This document shows positions 46,705 to 54,437 of a stretch of 64,000 nt of DNA, in pieces. The notes below the pieces were generated by a model that made no database searches, was not told the DNA's origin, and saw nothing but the letters and a program-made list of their open reading frames with translations. The DNA lies in the NCBI RefSeq assembly GCF_040932485.1, contig NZ_JBFRBH010000001.1, forward strand, positions 2,356,001 to 2,420,000, in the 5' to 3' direction. Within the stretch, counting starts at the first letter, position 1; every line of letters begins with the position of its first letter. The DNA comes from Gymnodinialimonas sp. 202GB13-11. Lineage in GTDB: Bacteria > Pseudomonadota > Alphaproteobacteria > Rhodobacterales > Rhodobacteraceae. The position numbers and the translations under genes are program-made.

Positions 46705-47121
46705 TCACTCGTCTTCGTCCGTCAAGCCGGTCGCGAGAATGGCTAAACGACGCGCGTTTGACGCCTGACAAAGCACCTCTGCAACCGCCCGGTCTGCGGC
46801 AGGTACGGTCGCATAAAACGCATTGCAGGACTGCTCACGTTCCGCCATCACCGCCGCGATTTCAGCCCGCCCTTCCGCGTCCAACTCCGCGAAAGACCTT
46901 GCGAAATAGGTGTCCGAAATTGCCCGTTCCTCCGTGAAGCAGGCAAGCCCTTCCGCCGAGCCCGTATCGGTCCAATCGTAGTCGTAGGCACATCCCAGAA
47001 CGATGTCCGAACAAGCCTCGCCACTTGGCCCAATCACACACGTTCGAAAGGTGTCGTAATCCTGCGCGTGGCTTTGCGAGGCCATTGCCGTCAGGGCCAA
47101 CGCCACAACCCCTACGCGCAT
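46705..47121 (-). CDS. Secreted Cys-rich hypothetical protein, weakly LprI-like
   Basis: 138 residues from the ATG at 47121, which gives a signal peptide (VGVVALALTAMASQSHAQ). An ATG at 47127 and an overlapping longer frame to 47181 exist. The mature part has six cysteines (TCVIGPSGEACSDIVLGC, ACFTEERAISDTYFARSF, EQSCNAFYA, LCQASNARRLAIL). The arrangement CF-x2-E...C...C...R...L recalls lysozyme-inhibitor LprI N-terminal domains, but weakly. It is the first gene after ivd in transcription order. Confidence 0.55.
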   Translation of the reverse strand: MRVGVVALALTAMASQSHAQDYDTFRTCVIGPSGEACSDIVLGCAYDYDWTDTGSAEGLACFTEERAISDTYFARSFAELDAEGRAEIAAVMAEREQSCNAFYATVPAADRAVAEVLCQASNARRLAILATGLTDEDE

Positions 47122-47177
47122 CGGCATCCCTCTCCGTTTCGGCAAACTCTGTTCCTGCGTAGTCCAACCCATATCGC

Positions 47178-48338
47178 TCACATCATCCCCATCAATTCGC
47201 GCCCGACCAGCATGCGCCGGATCTCAGACGTGCCCGCGCCGATCTCCATCAGCTTGGCATCGCGGAACATCCTCGACACTGCGCTGTCGTTCATGAACCC
47301 CGCGCCGCCCATGGCCTGCACCGCCTGATGCGCGACCTTCATCCCCTCTTCCGAGGCATACAAAACACAGGCCGCCGCATCCTGCCGCGTAACCGCGCCC
47401 CGGTCGCAGGCCTTCGCGACTTCATAGGCATAGGCCCGCGCCGAATTCATCGCCGTATACATGTCAGCGATCTTGCCCTGCATCAGCTGGAAGTCCCCGA
47501 TAGGCCGCCCGAATTGCTTGCGCTCTTTCAGGTACGGCATGACCTCATCCAGACAGCCCGCCATGATCCCGATATTCACACCGCTCAGCACCACACGCTC
47601 GTAATCCAGCCCGCTCATCAAAACGGCCACCCCGCGCCCCTCTTCGCCGAGCACATTCTCGAACGGCACCTCGACATCCTCGAAGATCAGTTCCGCCGTG
47701 TTCGACCCGCGCATGCCCATCTTGTCGAAATGCGGCGAGGTGCTGAAACCGACCATCTCTTTCTCGATCAGAAATGCTGTGATCCCCTTGCTGCCCGCAT
47801 CCGGGTCGGTCTTGGCATAGACCACCAAAGTGTCCGCATCCGGCCCGTTGGTGATCCAGTATTTTGTCCCGTTAAGCACGTAGCGGTCATTGCGCTTCTC
47901 GGCGCGCAGGCTCATCCCAACAACGTCCGACCCCGCGCCCGCCTCAGACATCGCCAAGGCGCCCACATGCTCCCCCGACACCAAGCGAGGCAGGTATTTC
48001 GCCTTCTGCTCCGGTGTTCCGTTCAGCTTGATCTGGTTCACGCACAGGTTTGAGTGCGCGCCGTAGGACAGTCCAATCGACGCCGACACGCGGCTGATTT
48101 CCTCTACCGCCACCGTGTGCGCGAGGTATCCCATGCCTGCGCCGCCAAATTCTTCCTCAACGGTGATGCCCAGAAGTCCAAGCTCCCCCATCTCGGGCCA
48201 CAGCTCATTCGGGAACGCATTCTCCTGATCGGTCTTCGCGGCCAGCGGCTTGACCCGCTCCTGCGCCCAGGAATGCACCATATCGCGCAGGGCGGCGACA
48301 TCCTCGCCAAGATCAAAGTTCATCGAGCCCAGAAACAT
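47178..48338 (-). CDS. ivd: Isovaleryl-CoA dehydrogenase
   Basis: 386 residues. FAD enzyme oxidising isovaleryl-CoA to 3-methylcrotonyl-CoA, passing electrons to ETF. Family blocks: GGAGMGYLAHTVAVEE, YGAHSNLCVNQI, ALAMSEAGAGSDVVGM, YWITNGPDADTLVVYAKT, and FDKMGMRGSNTAELIF. The catalytic Glu is E247 in SGLDYERVVL, the placement used by isovaleryl-CoA (and long-chain) dehydrogenases rather than the short-chain type. A candidate operator at 48358-48371 lies 20 bp before the start codon. It is the first gene of the leucine-catabolism run. Confidence 0.94.
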   Translation of the reverse strand: MFLGSMNFDLGEDVAALRDMVHSWAQERVKPLAAKTDQENAFPNELWPEMGELGLLGITVEEEFGGAGMGYLAHTVAVEEISRVSASIGLSYGAHSNLCVNQIKLNGTPEQKAKYLPRLVSGEHVGALAMSEAGAGSDVVGMSLRAEKRNDRYVLNGTKYWITNGPDADTLVVYAKTDPDAGSKGITAFLIEKEMVGFSTSPHFDKMGMRGSNTAELIFEDVEVPFENVLGEEGRGVAVLMSGLDYERVVLSGVNIGIMAGCLDEVMPYLKERKQFGRPIGDFQLMQGKIADMYTAMNSARAYAYEVAKACDRGAVTRQDAAACVLYASEEGMKVAHQAVQAMGGAGFMNDSAVSRMFRDAKLMEIGAGTSEIRRMLVGRELMGMM

Positions 48339-48357
48339 CGCAGCGCCTCCCAGTAAT

Positions 48358-48371
48358 TGAACGCTTGTTCA
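48358..48371. promoter_or_regulatory. Palindrome TGAACGCTTGTTCA, candidate repressor site before ivd
   Basis: TGAAC-N4-GTTCA, extending to a 7-of-8 match (AATTGAAC...GTTCATTT), 20 bp upstream of the ivd start codon in the divergent ivd/48505 intergenic region. Palindromes of this shape are typical of TetR-family regulators of acyl-CoA metabolism. No regulator gene is in the window. Confidence 0.5.
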
Positions 48372-48504
48372 TTTAATCGAACCGCAGCGCTTGTGTCAAA
48401 GCCCTTGATGGCCCGCATCCGCCCCGAAATTCTGCAACTCCCGCCACAGGATCGCCGAAATCGGCCCTATTTTGAGCACGGAACACGATACGAGATAGGT
48501 CCCG

Positions 48505-49194
48505 ATGACGAAACCGACCAAGTACTTCCTGGCCCATACAAGTGTTTCGATCATGAACCTCAAGCCGATCTGGCCACTTTCCGCGCACCCAAACCAAATC
48601 CAGGCCCTGTCCGAGGCAGATGCCGCACAACGACGGGCAGGTCACAAGGCGCAGCGGTCCGCACTTCAATCAGGTCAGCCGCTGGAGGCCATCGAGGACC
48701 AGTTTGCGCTGATTCCCTTTCGGCGCCGCCCAAAATCTCCGGCTCCGTTCATGAATTTCGGCAATGACGCAATGGTCGTGACGCAGCCCGTCCGCGACCT
48801 GCTGGCACCGCTTGCCCCGCACAGTCTTCGTTTCTTCCCGATCACCGTCCTCAATGAAACCTGCAAAGCCCCGCTTTGGGAGGGGCCTGCCCTCTATGTC
48901 ATGCAAGTCACCGAAGTGCGTCACGCCTGCAATCTCGCGCAAAGCACAGCTGTTTGCACGCAACAGATCACCTTGCCGGATGGCATCGCAACCACGCTCA
49001 GCACCATCGGCAACCCCGACGCGACATACACGATCGCCCTCGACACACCCGTAGACGATGCCGCCGACATCTGGATCGATGACAGGTTGCAGGGCGCGAT
49101 CTTCCTCTCGGGTCATCTTGCGAAAGCCCTGAAATCCGCAGGGCTCGCCCGGGGGTGGGGTCTAACGGAATGCGTTTTGCTGCCACGCGCTTGA
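48505..49194 (+). CDS. Hypothetical protein, possibly Imm11-like
   Basis: 229 residues, soluble, no signal. The pattern of an N-terminal FALIPFRRRPKSPAPFMNFGNDAMVVTQPVRDLLAPL region and a C-terminal TYTIALDTPVDDAADIWIDDRLQGAIFLSGHLAKALKSAGLARGWGL recalls the Imm11 (MXAN_0049-type) fold, where I..S..L..AL....GL is the closing helix. I hold this with low confidence; no toxin gene is nearby. Divergent from ivd. Confidence 0.55.
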   Translation: MTKPTKYFLAHTSVSIMNLKPIWPLSAHPNQIQALSEADAAQRRAGHKAQRSALQSGQPLEAIEDQFALIPFRRRPKSPAPFMNFGNDAMVVTQPVRDLLAPLAPHSLRFFPITVLNETCKAPLWEGPALYVMQVTEVRHACNLAQSTAVCTQQITLPDGIATTLSTIGNPDATYTIALDTPVDDAADIWIDDRLQGAIFLSGHLAKALKSAGLARGWGLTECVLLPRA

Positions 49195-49339
49195 CGCGCC
49201 AACCTTGCATAACAGCAAACCAACCCACACGCTCGCAACAGGCCCAGCGCGCCCGCCATCCCCGTTCTCGACAATATTCCAATCATCGCTAGTGACGACG
49301 CCATCGCCATGCGCCGCAGACGATCTGTTCGGCTCTGCG

Positions 49340-49698
49340 CCCTTCAGGGATTTCGGATGCCTCATCCTTCCGGCTTAAGACGATGTGGGGGCCTGCAAGT
49401 ATAGACACCTGACGGCGATCGGATTGACACACCGCTCCTCGAGCGTGCCTTTATCGCAAAGGTCGGCGACATGCTGCACCGCCTTTCCAACGGCCGCCTC
49501 CTCTCCACCCCACATCGCGTCATCAACTCCAGCGGGCGCGAACGCTATTCTGTCCCCTTCTTCTTCGACCCCCACGTCTCAACAACAATCGCCCCACTTG
49601 TCGGCCAGCCAAAGTTCGAGCCCATCCACTTCGGCGACTTCCTCCGCCATGAACTCGAAGCCTCCTACGACGCTCACAATCCCGACAGCCCCGATTGA
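49340..49698 (+). pseudogene. Decayed 2-oxoglutarate/Fe(II) oxygenase (isopenicillin N synthase-like) fragment
   Basis: Codons from about 49340 read RDFGCLILPA in frame 2, then a TAA at 49376, then DDVG. Only after a shift to frame 1 does it continue GGLQV, stop (TAG at 49402), TPDGDRIDTP, KVGDML, and then an intact block through 49698 with GRLLSTPHRVINSSGRERYSVPFFFDP. Family members read H[TS]DFGCLT-L--DD-VGGLQV-T-DG-W--P--------GDML-R-SNG--LSTPHRV. So the remnant has two stops, one frameshift and an Arg where the iron-binding His of HxD should be. The N-terminal half of the enzyme is gone. The second metal His survives in STPHRV. Confidence 0.75.
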
Positions 49699-49730
49699 CG
49701 CGCGACACCCATGCAGGCTCAATACCCCGC

Positions 49731-50843
49731 ATGGCTGACAAACCCTTCCGCTTCTTCGACAACCGCCTGAAATACCTCACCTTCGTGAACACCACGAACG
49801 AGAAATGGCGCATTTCCGAGCGTGTCTCACAGGAAATCACCCACCTCACCCCGCGCCCACCGGCCTTCCGTATCTTCGACGCAGGCATGGGCGACGGCAC
49901 CGTCCTCGCCAACACATTGCGCGCGCTGCACCAGCGCCACCCAACGATCCCGATCCATGCGGTCGGAAAGGAAATCAGCCTCGAAGACATCCGCCTGAGC
50001 CTCGCCAACATGCCCGACCGGCTTGTCGAACACCCCGCCACCGTGGTGACGATGACGAACCTGTTCTATGCGGAGGCACCCTGGCTGACGCCCGCAAAAC
50101 GCAAAGATGTAACGTGGAAATTCGTGGCGCTCGACGGCGCCTCCTCCATCGGCTTTCAGGAACAACTCCGCGACCTCGACCCGTTCCTCGTTGAGAATTG
50201 GCAGGTCAAATCCTCCCCCAAAACCGGCAATCCGCTTTACGTCACGCCCACCGTTCTGGTCGTCTACCGCGCCGACCATGCCTTCCTACTCGACAATGTG
50301 ATCCCCCGCGAAGGCGCGACGGAGGCCAACTACGACCTCATCCTCGCCTCCCAACCCTGGCGCGCCCGCACGCCTGCGCCACTGAAAGCAAAGTCCATCC
50401 TCGCCCCCCTCGCCCGCGCCCTCGCGCCCGGCGGCCGGATGCTCACCGTGCAAAGCGCAGGCGGCGACCCGGCGGAGGAGATCGTGAACGCAATCTGGCC
50501 CGACATCGACCTCTTCCCCGTCAACCGCTACGACCTCATCGCCGCCCTGAAGGAAGAGCTCGGCCCCGAGACCGCGCACTACGACCTCACCATCCCATCG
50601 GGCGGCGACGCGCTCCTGTCCTACCGGATGCACACCCTGCCGGAGGAGGTCGGCCCTTCCATCGGCACTTCCACCCTTTCCGCCGCATGGAACGCCGCCA
50701 CCTACGTGGCCCAGATCGACGACCAACTTCTGGAGGAGGTCCAAGGCACCACCCGCCACTTCGACATCACTGCCGACGTTCTGCACAAATACGGCGGCCT
50801 GTGGTTCAATGATGAGGCGTTCACAGTGACGCGGCTCAAGTAG
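49731..50843 (+). CDS. SAM-dependent methyltransferase-like protein
   Basis: 370 residues. The class I SAM-binding motif I FDAGMGDGTVL is at about 49-59, with acidic KEISLEDIRLS and a later LAPLARALAPGGRMLTVQS (motif post-III) at about 220-240. The N-terminal block FFDNRLKYLTFVNTTNEKWRISERV is a distinctive family element I cannot name. It has two apparent halves and is longer than typical small methyltransferases. The ATG at 49731 was chosen; the frame extends to 49695. No obvious partner genes are beside it, so the substrate is unknown. Confidence 0.7.
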   Translation: MADKPFRFFDNRLKYLTFVNTTNEKWRISERVSQEITHLTPRPPAFRIFDAGMGDGTVLANTLRALHQRHPTIPIHAVGKEISLEDIRLSLANMPDRLVEHPATVVTMTNLFYAEAPWLTPAKRKDVTWKFVALDGASSIGFQEQLRDLDPFLVENWQVKSSPKTGNPLYVTPTVLVVYRADHAFLLDNVIPREGATEANYDLILASQPWRARTPAPLKAKSILAPLARALAPGGRMLTVQSAGGDPAEEIVNAIWPDIDLFPVNRYDLIAALKEELGPETAHYDLTIPSGGDALLSYRMHTLPEEVGPSIGTSTLSAAWNAATYVAQIDDQLLEEVQGTTRHFDITADVLHKYGGLWFNDEAFTVTRLK

Positions 50844-50849
50844 CCAAAA

Positions 50850-51221
50850 CTAAGCCGCCGTCGGCCCCAGCTGCTCGCCCACCAGCATCCAGCGGTCCCC
50901 GAACCGGCGCAGCACAGTCGTCCCGCGCCCAGCCCCCGACGCGCTGCGCCCGTCAATGATCCCGGCCCAATGAAACTCGAACATATAGGCCGCGCTGTCC
51001 TCAGTCTGCATCAGCCAGCATACGTCCTCGATGCGAAAGTCCTCGTTCTCGATCATCGCGAAATTGCGCTCATATGCGGCACGAACAGCGTCCTTGCCGT
51101 CAAGCAGCACACCATTCGAAAAGATAACCGTGGCCTTCTCCGCAATCAGCGGTGCAACCTGTGCCCAATCCTGCGTTCCAAGAGCGGCCTCGTATTGGTT
51201 CACGAATTCCTGTGGTGTCAT
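50850..51221 (-). CDS. SnoaL/DUF4440-like protein
   Basis: 123 residues, a single NTF2-like domain: WAQVAPLIAEKATVIFSNGVLLDGKDAVRAAYERNFAMIENEDFRIEDV with the early helix and strands, and a final GRGTTVLRRFGDRWMLVGEQLG typical of YybH/DUF4440 proteins. Convergent with the 49731 gene (6-nt gap). Enzyme activity cannot be inferred. Confidence 0.75.
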   Translation of the reverse strand: MTPQEFVNQYEAALGTQDWAQVAPLIAEKATVIFSNGVLLDGKDAVRAAYERNFAMIENEDFRIEDVCWLMQTEDSAAYMFEFHWAGIIDGRSASGAGRGTTVLRRFGDRWMLVGEQLGPTAA

Positions 51222-51646
51222 TTCCGTTTTCCAAGCGTGGCGCGTGTTAATGTCAATCTATCGCACCACCCCACCGTACGCACCCCACCCAATTCTCCAC
51301 AAAATCTTAACCTACCGCCGTATAATCAGACCCCAGATGATCATCCGCCTAACCCGCGCCTCACCAAAGGCGCGCAAGGGCACGTAACGACGGACACGAC
51401 CCGCCAGCAGCCCACCGAAAGGGTTAACGGCCAAGGCGGGCGGTCACGCGCAAACAGACCCCACCGGCCCAACCGGTGGCACACGTCCCGTCGCCCTGAG
51501 CGGCGCCGCTCTTCCCAACCACCCGGAACAGCACCCTAACATCCGAGATCACACCGCCTGACTGCCCCCATCACGCATCGTCATGCCCCTCCCCCTTGCG
51601 CCCCCGCGCCAAGGGCCGCAACCTCACACGCAAACCGGAGGGTCCC
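51222..51646. other. 425-bp divergent intergenic region, no gene recognised
   Basis: Contains the promoters of the 50850 gene (minus) and PhzF (plus). A perfect hairpin CCACCGG-CCCAA-CCGGTGG lies at 51461-51479 without a T tract. Frames in it (for example 51031-51387) are antisense to the 50850 gene or lack a ribosome-binding site, and their composition is Pro/Arg-rich as expected of chance frames. Confidence 0.5.
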
Positions 51647-52504
51647 ATGCTTGATTTCCACATCTACGACGTCTTCACCGACACCCCTTTTACCGGAAAT
51701 CCGCTCGCCATCGTCGAAGGCGCGGACGGGCTAACCACGGCGCAAATGCAAACCATCGCCCGCCAGTTCAATCTGTCGGAGACGATCTTCGTCCAAACCC
51801 CCGACGATCCTGCCCACACCGCCAAGGTCCGCATCTTCTTCCCCACCGCCGAGATCCCCTTTGCAGGCCACCCCACGATAGGCTGCGCACTCCACCTCGC
51901 GAATGGCACGCCCGAAGTCACTCTCGAAGAGGTCGCGGGCCTCGTCCCCGTTACCATCGCAGAGGGCATCGCCGAATTCACCGCTCCCAAGCTGCCCACG
52001 GCTCGTCCCGCCCCCGACCGCGCCACCACTGCCGCTGCCATGGGCCTGACCGAAGCAGACCTCACAGACACCCAAATCGGCCATTTCGAAGGTGGGCCAT
52101 CTTTCGTCTATGCGGAGCTCAAAGACCTCGAAACGCTCGCCCGCGCCTGGCCGCAAGAACCCGCCTTCAGCCAAATGTCCCAAGCCGCAGACGGCACCGG
52201 CGGCCTCTGCGCCTATGTCCGCACGGGACACGACAGCGCCCAGTCCCGCATGTTCGACCCACCCGCAGGCATCATGGAAGACCCCGCCACCGGCTCCGCC
52301 ACGGCGATCTTCGCGGCCCAACTCAGTGCCACCGGCCACCTGTCCCAATCCGGCACCACCACCTTCCATCTCAAACAGGGCGTCGAAATGGGCCGCCCCT
52401 CCGCCCTGCGCCTGACCATCGACACCGACCAGGGCCGGCCCAGCGCCATTCGCGTCGCGGGCCAGGCGGTCAAGATCGCCCATGGCCAGATCCGCATCCC
52501 CTGA
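51647..52504 (+). CDS. PhzF-family isomerase-like protein
   Basis: 285 residues from the ATG at 51647; a frame to 51596 is open but has no homologous sequence. PhzF signature: HIYDVFTDTPFTGNPLAIVE at the start, NLSETIFV, FFPTAEIPFAGHPTIGCALHLA, and the C-terminal MEDPATGSATAIFAAQLSA block that mirrors the N-half. The acid residue (Glu) in LSETIF corresponds to the catalytic site of PhzF. Family members act as isomerases or epimerases on various carboxylic acids; the substrate is unknown. Confidence 0.9.
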   Translation: MLDFHIYDVFTDTPFTGNPLAIVEGADGLTTAQMQTIARQFNLSETIFVQTPDDPAHTAKVRIFFPTAEIPFAGHPTIGCALHLANGTPEVTLEEVAGLVPVTIAEGIAEFTAPKLPTARPAPDRATTAAAMGLTEADLTDTQIGHFEGGPSFVYAELKDLETLARAWPQEPAFSQMSQAADGTGGLCAYVRTGHDSAQSRMFDPPAGIMEDPATGSATAIFAAQLSATGHLSQSGTTTFHLKQGVEMGRPSALRLTIDTDQGRPSAIRVAGQAVKIAHGQIRIP

Positions 52505-52551
52505 CCCATCCCTTCCACTGGTCCGAAATACTTCGGGGGAGTCCGCAGGAC

Positions 52552-52566
52552 GGGGGCAGCGCCCCC
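52552..52566. other. Hairpin GGGGGC-AGC-GCCCCC
   Basis: A perfect 6-bp stem, 48 bp past the PhzF stop, followed by AAAAG rather than a T tract. The flanking text (AAATACTTCGGGGGAGTCCGC) resembles intergenic elements recurrent in Rhodobacterales. On the minus strand it would be followed by C-rich sequence, so terminator function is doubtful. Confidence 0.4.
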
Positions 52567-52641
52567 AAAAGTAAGGCTTCCCCCACTCGCGGCCTGATTC
52601 ACGAAAGCCCATAATCCCCCCATTCATTAAGGAGATTTCAG

Positions 52642-53091
52642 ATGGGCCTTTCGCTCGGATTTGCCGTGGCGATCGTGATCGCCGTCGGAGCCGCACTTGC
52701 CATGCAAGCCCCGATCAACGCCGTCCTCGCCCGCGAAGTGGGCGATCCTACAGCTGCAGCCGCGATTTCCTTCGCCGTGGGATTCCTCGTACTGGCCGCG
52801 ATGGCCTGGTACAAAGGCACCACTGCCTCATCCCTCGCGGCGCTCACTTCCGTGCCATGGTGGGCACTCATGGGCGGTGTGCTTGGCGCCATCTGGGTCT
52901 GGGCCGCGATCTGGTCGGTGCCTCGTCTTGGTGTCGTCACCATGTTCGGTGCGATGATCCTGGGCCAACTTCTCGCCGCCATCATCCTCGACGCGCGCGG
53001 TGCCTTCGGGATGGAAGCGCGCCCGGTCGACCTTACCCGTATTATGGCCATCGCCATGGTCGCAGGCGGCGTGGTCCTCTCCAAAGCGTAA
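52642..53091 (+). CDS. DMT-type YdcZ/DUF606 membrane protein
   Basis: 149 residues with about five hydrophobic segments. The YdcZ family block GAALAMQAPINAVLAREVGDPTAAAAISFAVGFL contains the conserved Gln-x-x-x-Asn, followed by WWALMGGVLGAIWVWAAIWSVPRLGVVTMFGAMILGQLLAA. This family consists of short drug/metabolite-transporter-like units that probably dimerise. AAGGAG lies about 7 nt before the ATG. No partner gene is adjacent. Confidence 0.85.
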   Translation: MGLSLGFAVAIVIAVGAALAMQAPINAVLAREVGDPTAAAAISFAVGFLVLAAMAWYKGTTASSLAALTSVPWWALMGGVLGAIWVWAAIWSVPRLGVVTMFGAMILGQLLAAIILDARGAFGMEARPVDLTRIMAIAMVAGGVVLSKA

Positions 53092-53096
53092 ACCTC

Positions 53097-53143
53097 ACGG
53101 GACGGCGGGAGGGGCGAAGGCGTCAGCCGAGCGTCTCCCACCG
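53097..53143. repeat. Intergenic hairpin repeat, copy B
   Basis: 47 bp, starting six bases after the YdcZ-like stop. Matches copy A (36563-36609) in the ACGGGACGGCGGG start and the CGAGCGTC segment, with the outer stem covarying (GGGAG/CTCCC here, GGGTG/CACCC there). Confidence 0.6.
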
Positions 53144-53181
53144 GCCTTTCCATCCCGCCGAACGCCCCATATATCCGTCAT

Positions 53182-53622
53182 ATGTTCGCAGATCTGCTAA
53201 AGCGCCTCACGGCCCCCGAACCCGAAGCCCTGCCCTTTGACGATGCCCGCCTCGCGCTCGCCGCTCTCCTTGTGCGTCTCGCACGCGCCGATGGCGAATA
53301 TGCGCAGATCGAGGCCGAATACATCGAACACATTCTCAAGCACCGCTACGCCATGTCCGACGTGGAAACCGCCGCCGTCCGGCAAGAGGCCGAAGCGCTG
53401 GAGGCCGAGGCGCCGGACACCGTCCGCTTCACCCGCGCCATAAAGGATGCCGTGCCTTACGACGACCGCGTCGGCGTGGTTGAGGCGCTTTGGGCCGTGG
53501 TTCTCGCCGACGGCGTCCGCGACGAGGAAGAAGACGCGCTGATCCGTATGGTCGCGCCGATGCTCGGCATCAACGACCGCGACAGCAACCTTGCCCGGAA
53601 GCGGGTTGAAGCGCAGGGATGA
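53182..53622 (+). CDS. TerB-like protein
   Basis: 146 residues, all helical. The TerB/DnaJ-associated pattern is clear: ARLALAALLVRLARADGEYAQIEAEYIEHILKHRYAMS and VVEALWAVVLADGVRDEEEDALIRMVAPMLGI, two ADG(E/V)..EEE.-type acidic sites symmetric to each other. These are divalent-metal-binding candidates in tellurite-resistance relatives. It overlaps the PhnD-like gene by 4 nt, so they are co-expressed. Its role is not tellurite resistance unless the other Ter proteins are present, which they are not. Confidence 0.85.
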   Translation: MFADLLKRLTAPEPEALPFDDARLALAALLVRLARADGEYAQIEAEYIEHILKHRYAMSDVETAAVRQEAEALEAEAPDTVRFTRAIKDAVPYDDRVGVVEALWAVVLADGVRDEEEDALIRMVAPMLGINDRDSNLARKRVEAQG

Positions 53623-54371
53623 TCGCATCCCTGCCGATGTATGCGACGCCGCGCACAGCCGCTGCGGATGCGCGCCTGTGGTCGGCTATCGCCACCAACC
53701 TCAGCCATGCGGGCCATCCCGCGCCCCAAGTGCTCACCCTCGCACCGGGCGATCTGCTGGCCCATTGGACCGACCCCGCCCTTGTTCTGTCGCAAACCTG
53801 CGGGCGGCCCTACAAGGATCACCTGCACGGGCGCGTTCATCTGGTAGGCACTGCGGATTACGGCGTGCCGGGCTGCCCGCCCGGCTACTACCGCAGCCTC
53901 GTGATCGCGCGGGCGGACGACCCGCGCAGCGACATCGCTGAATTTACCGGGGCGATTTTCGCGTTCAACGAACCCGGATCGCAATCAGGTTGGGCCGCGC
54001 TTGCCGCTGAGCGGCCCGAAATCCTCACTGGCCCGCGCCTGCAAACAGGAAGCCACCGCGCCTCAACATTGGCCGTTCGCGAAGGTCGCGCAGATTTCGC
54101 GGCGATTGATGCCGTCACCCTTCGGCATCTGACGGCCGCCTCCGAAGCAACCGGCGTGAAAGTCATCCACGGCACCGAACCGCGCCCCGGCCTGCCCTTC
54201 ATCACGGCTCTGTCGCAAGATGCCGCCGCAATCGCCCAAGCCGTATCCGACGCCATCGCGTCGCTGGAAAAAGCCGACAGGGCAACACTCGGCCTCAGAT
54301 CACTGGTCGACATTCCGGCAGAAGACTATCTCGCACTGCCTGATCCGACCATCATGCCGCCCCGGCCCTAA
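53619..54371 (+). CDS. PhnD-like periplasmic-binding-fold protein without signal peptide
   Basis: 250 residues. The fold pattern of phosphate/phosphonate ABC binding proteins is visible: ASLPMYATPRTAAADARLWSAIA, LAPGDLLAHWTDPALVLSQTCGRPYKDHL, and later ETG/GSHRASTLAVREGRADFAAIDAVTLRHL. No signal peptide precedes it, the ATG starts the domain, and GATGA overlap with the TerB-like gene fixes the start. It is therefore probably cytosolic and not a transport component. It sits just ahead of an amino-acid-type ABC cassette (66 nt). Confidence 0.8.
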   Translation: MIASLPMYATPRTAAADARLWSAIATNLSHAGHPAPQVLTLAPGDLLAHWTDPALVLSQTCGRPYKDHLHGRVHLVGTADYGVPGCPPGYYRSLVIARADDPRSDIAEFTGAIFAFNEPGSQSGWAALAAERPEILTGPRLQTGSHRASTLAVREGRADFAAIDAVTLRHLTAASEATGVKVIHGTEPRPGLPFITALSQDAAAIAQAVSDAIASLEKADRATLGLRSLVDIPAEDYLALPDPTIMPPRP

Positions 54372-54437
54372 GCGCGGCCATTGCATTTCCAAGGCCCTTC
54401 GGTCCAAATCACGCAACCCTACGAACGGACCGCAAAA

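Noticed and set aside
48505-49194. Toxin-immunity locus
   Set aside because: The Imm11 resemblance is weak and no toxin gene is adjacent.
51461-51479. CCACCGG/CCGGTGG hairpin as a terminator or RNA gene
   Set aside because: No T tract and no gene end nearby; kept only as a note in the intergenic entry.
53182-53622. Tellurite-resistance operon
   Set aside because: Only the TerB-like fold is present; no TerC, TerD or TerZ genes are near.
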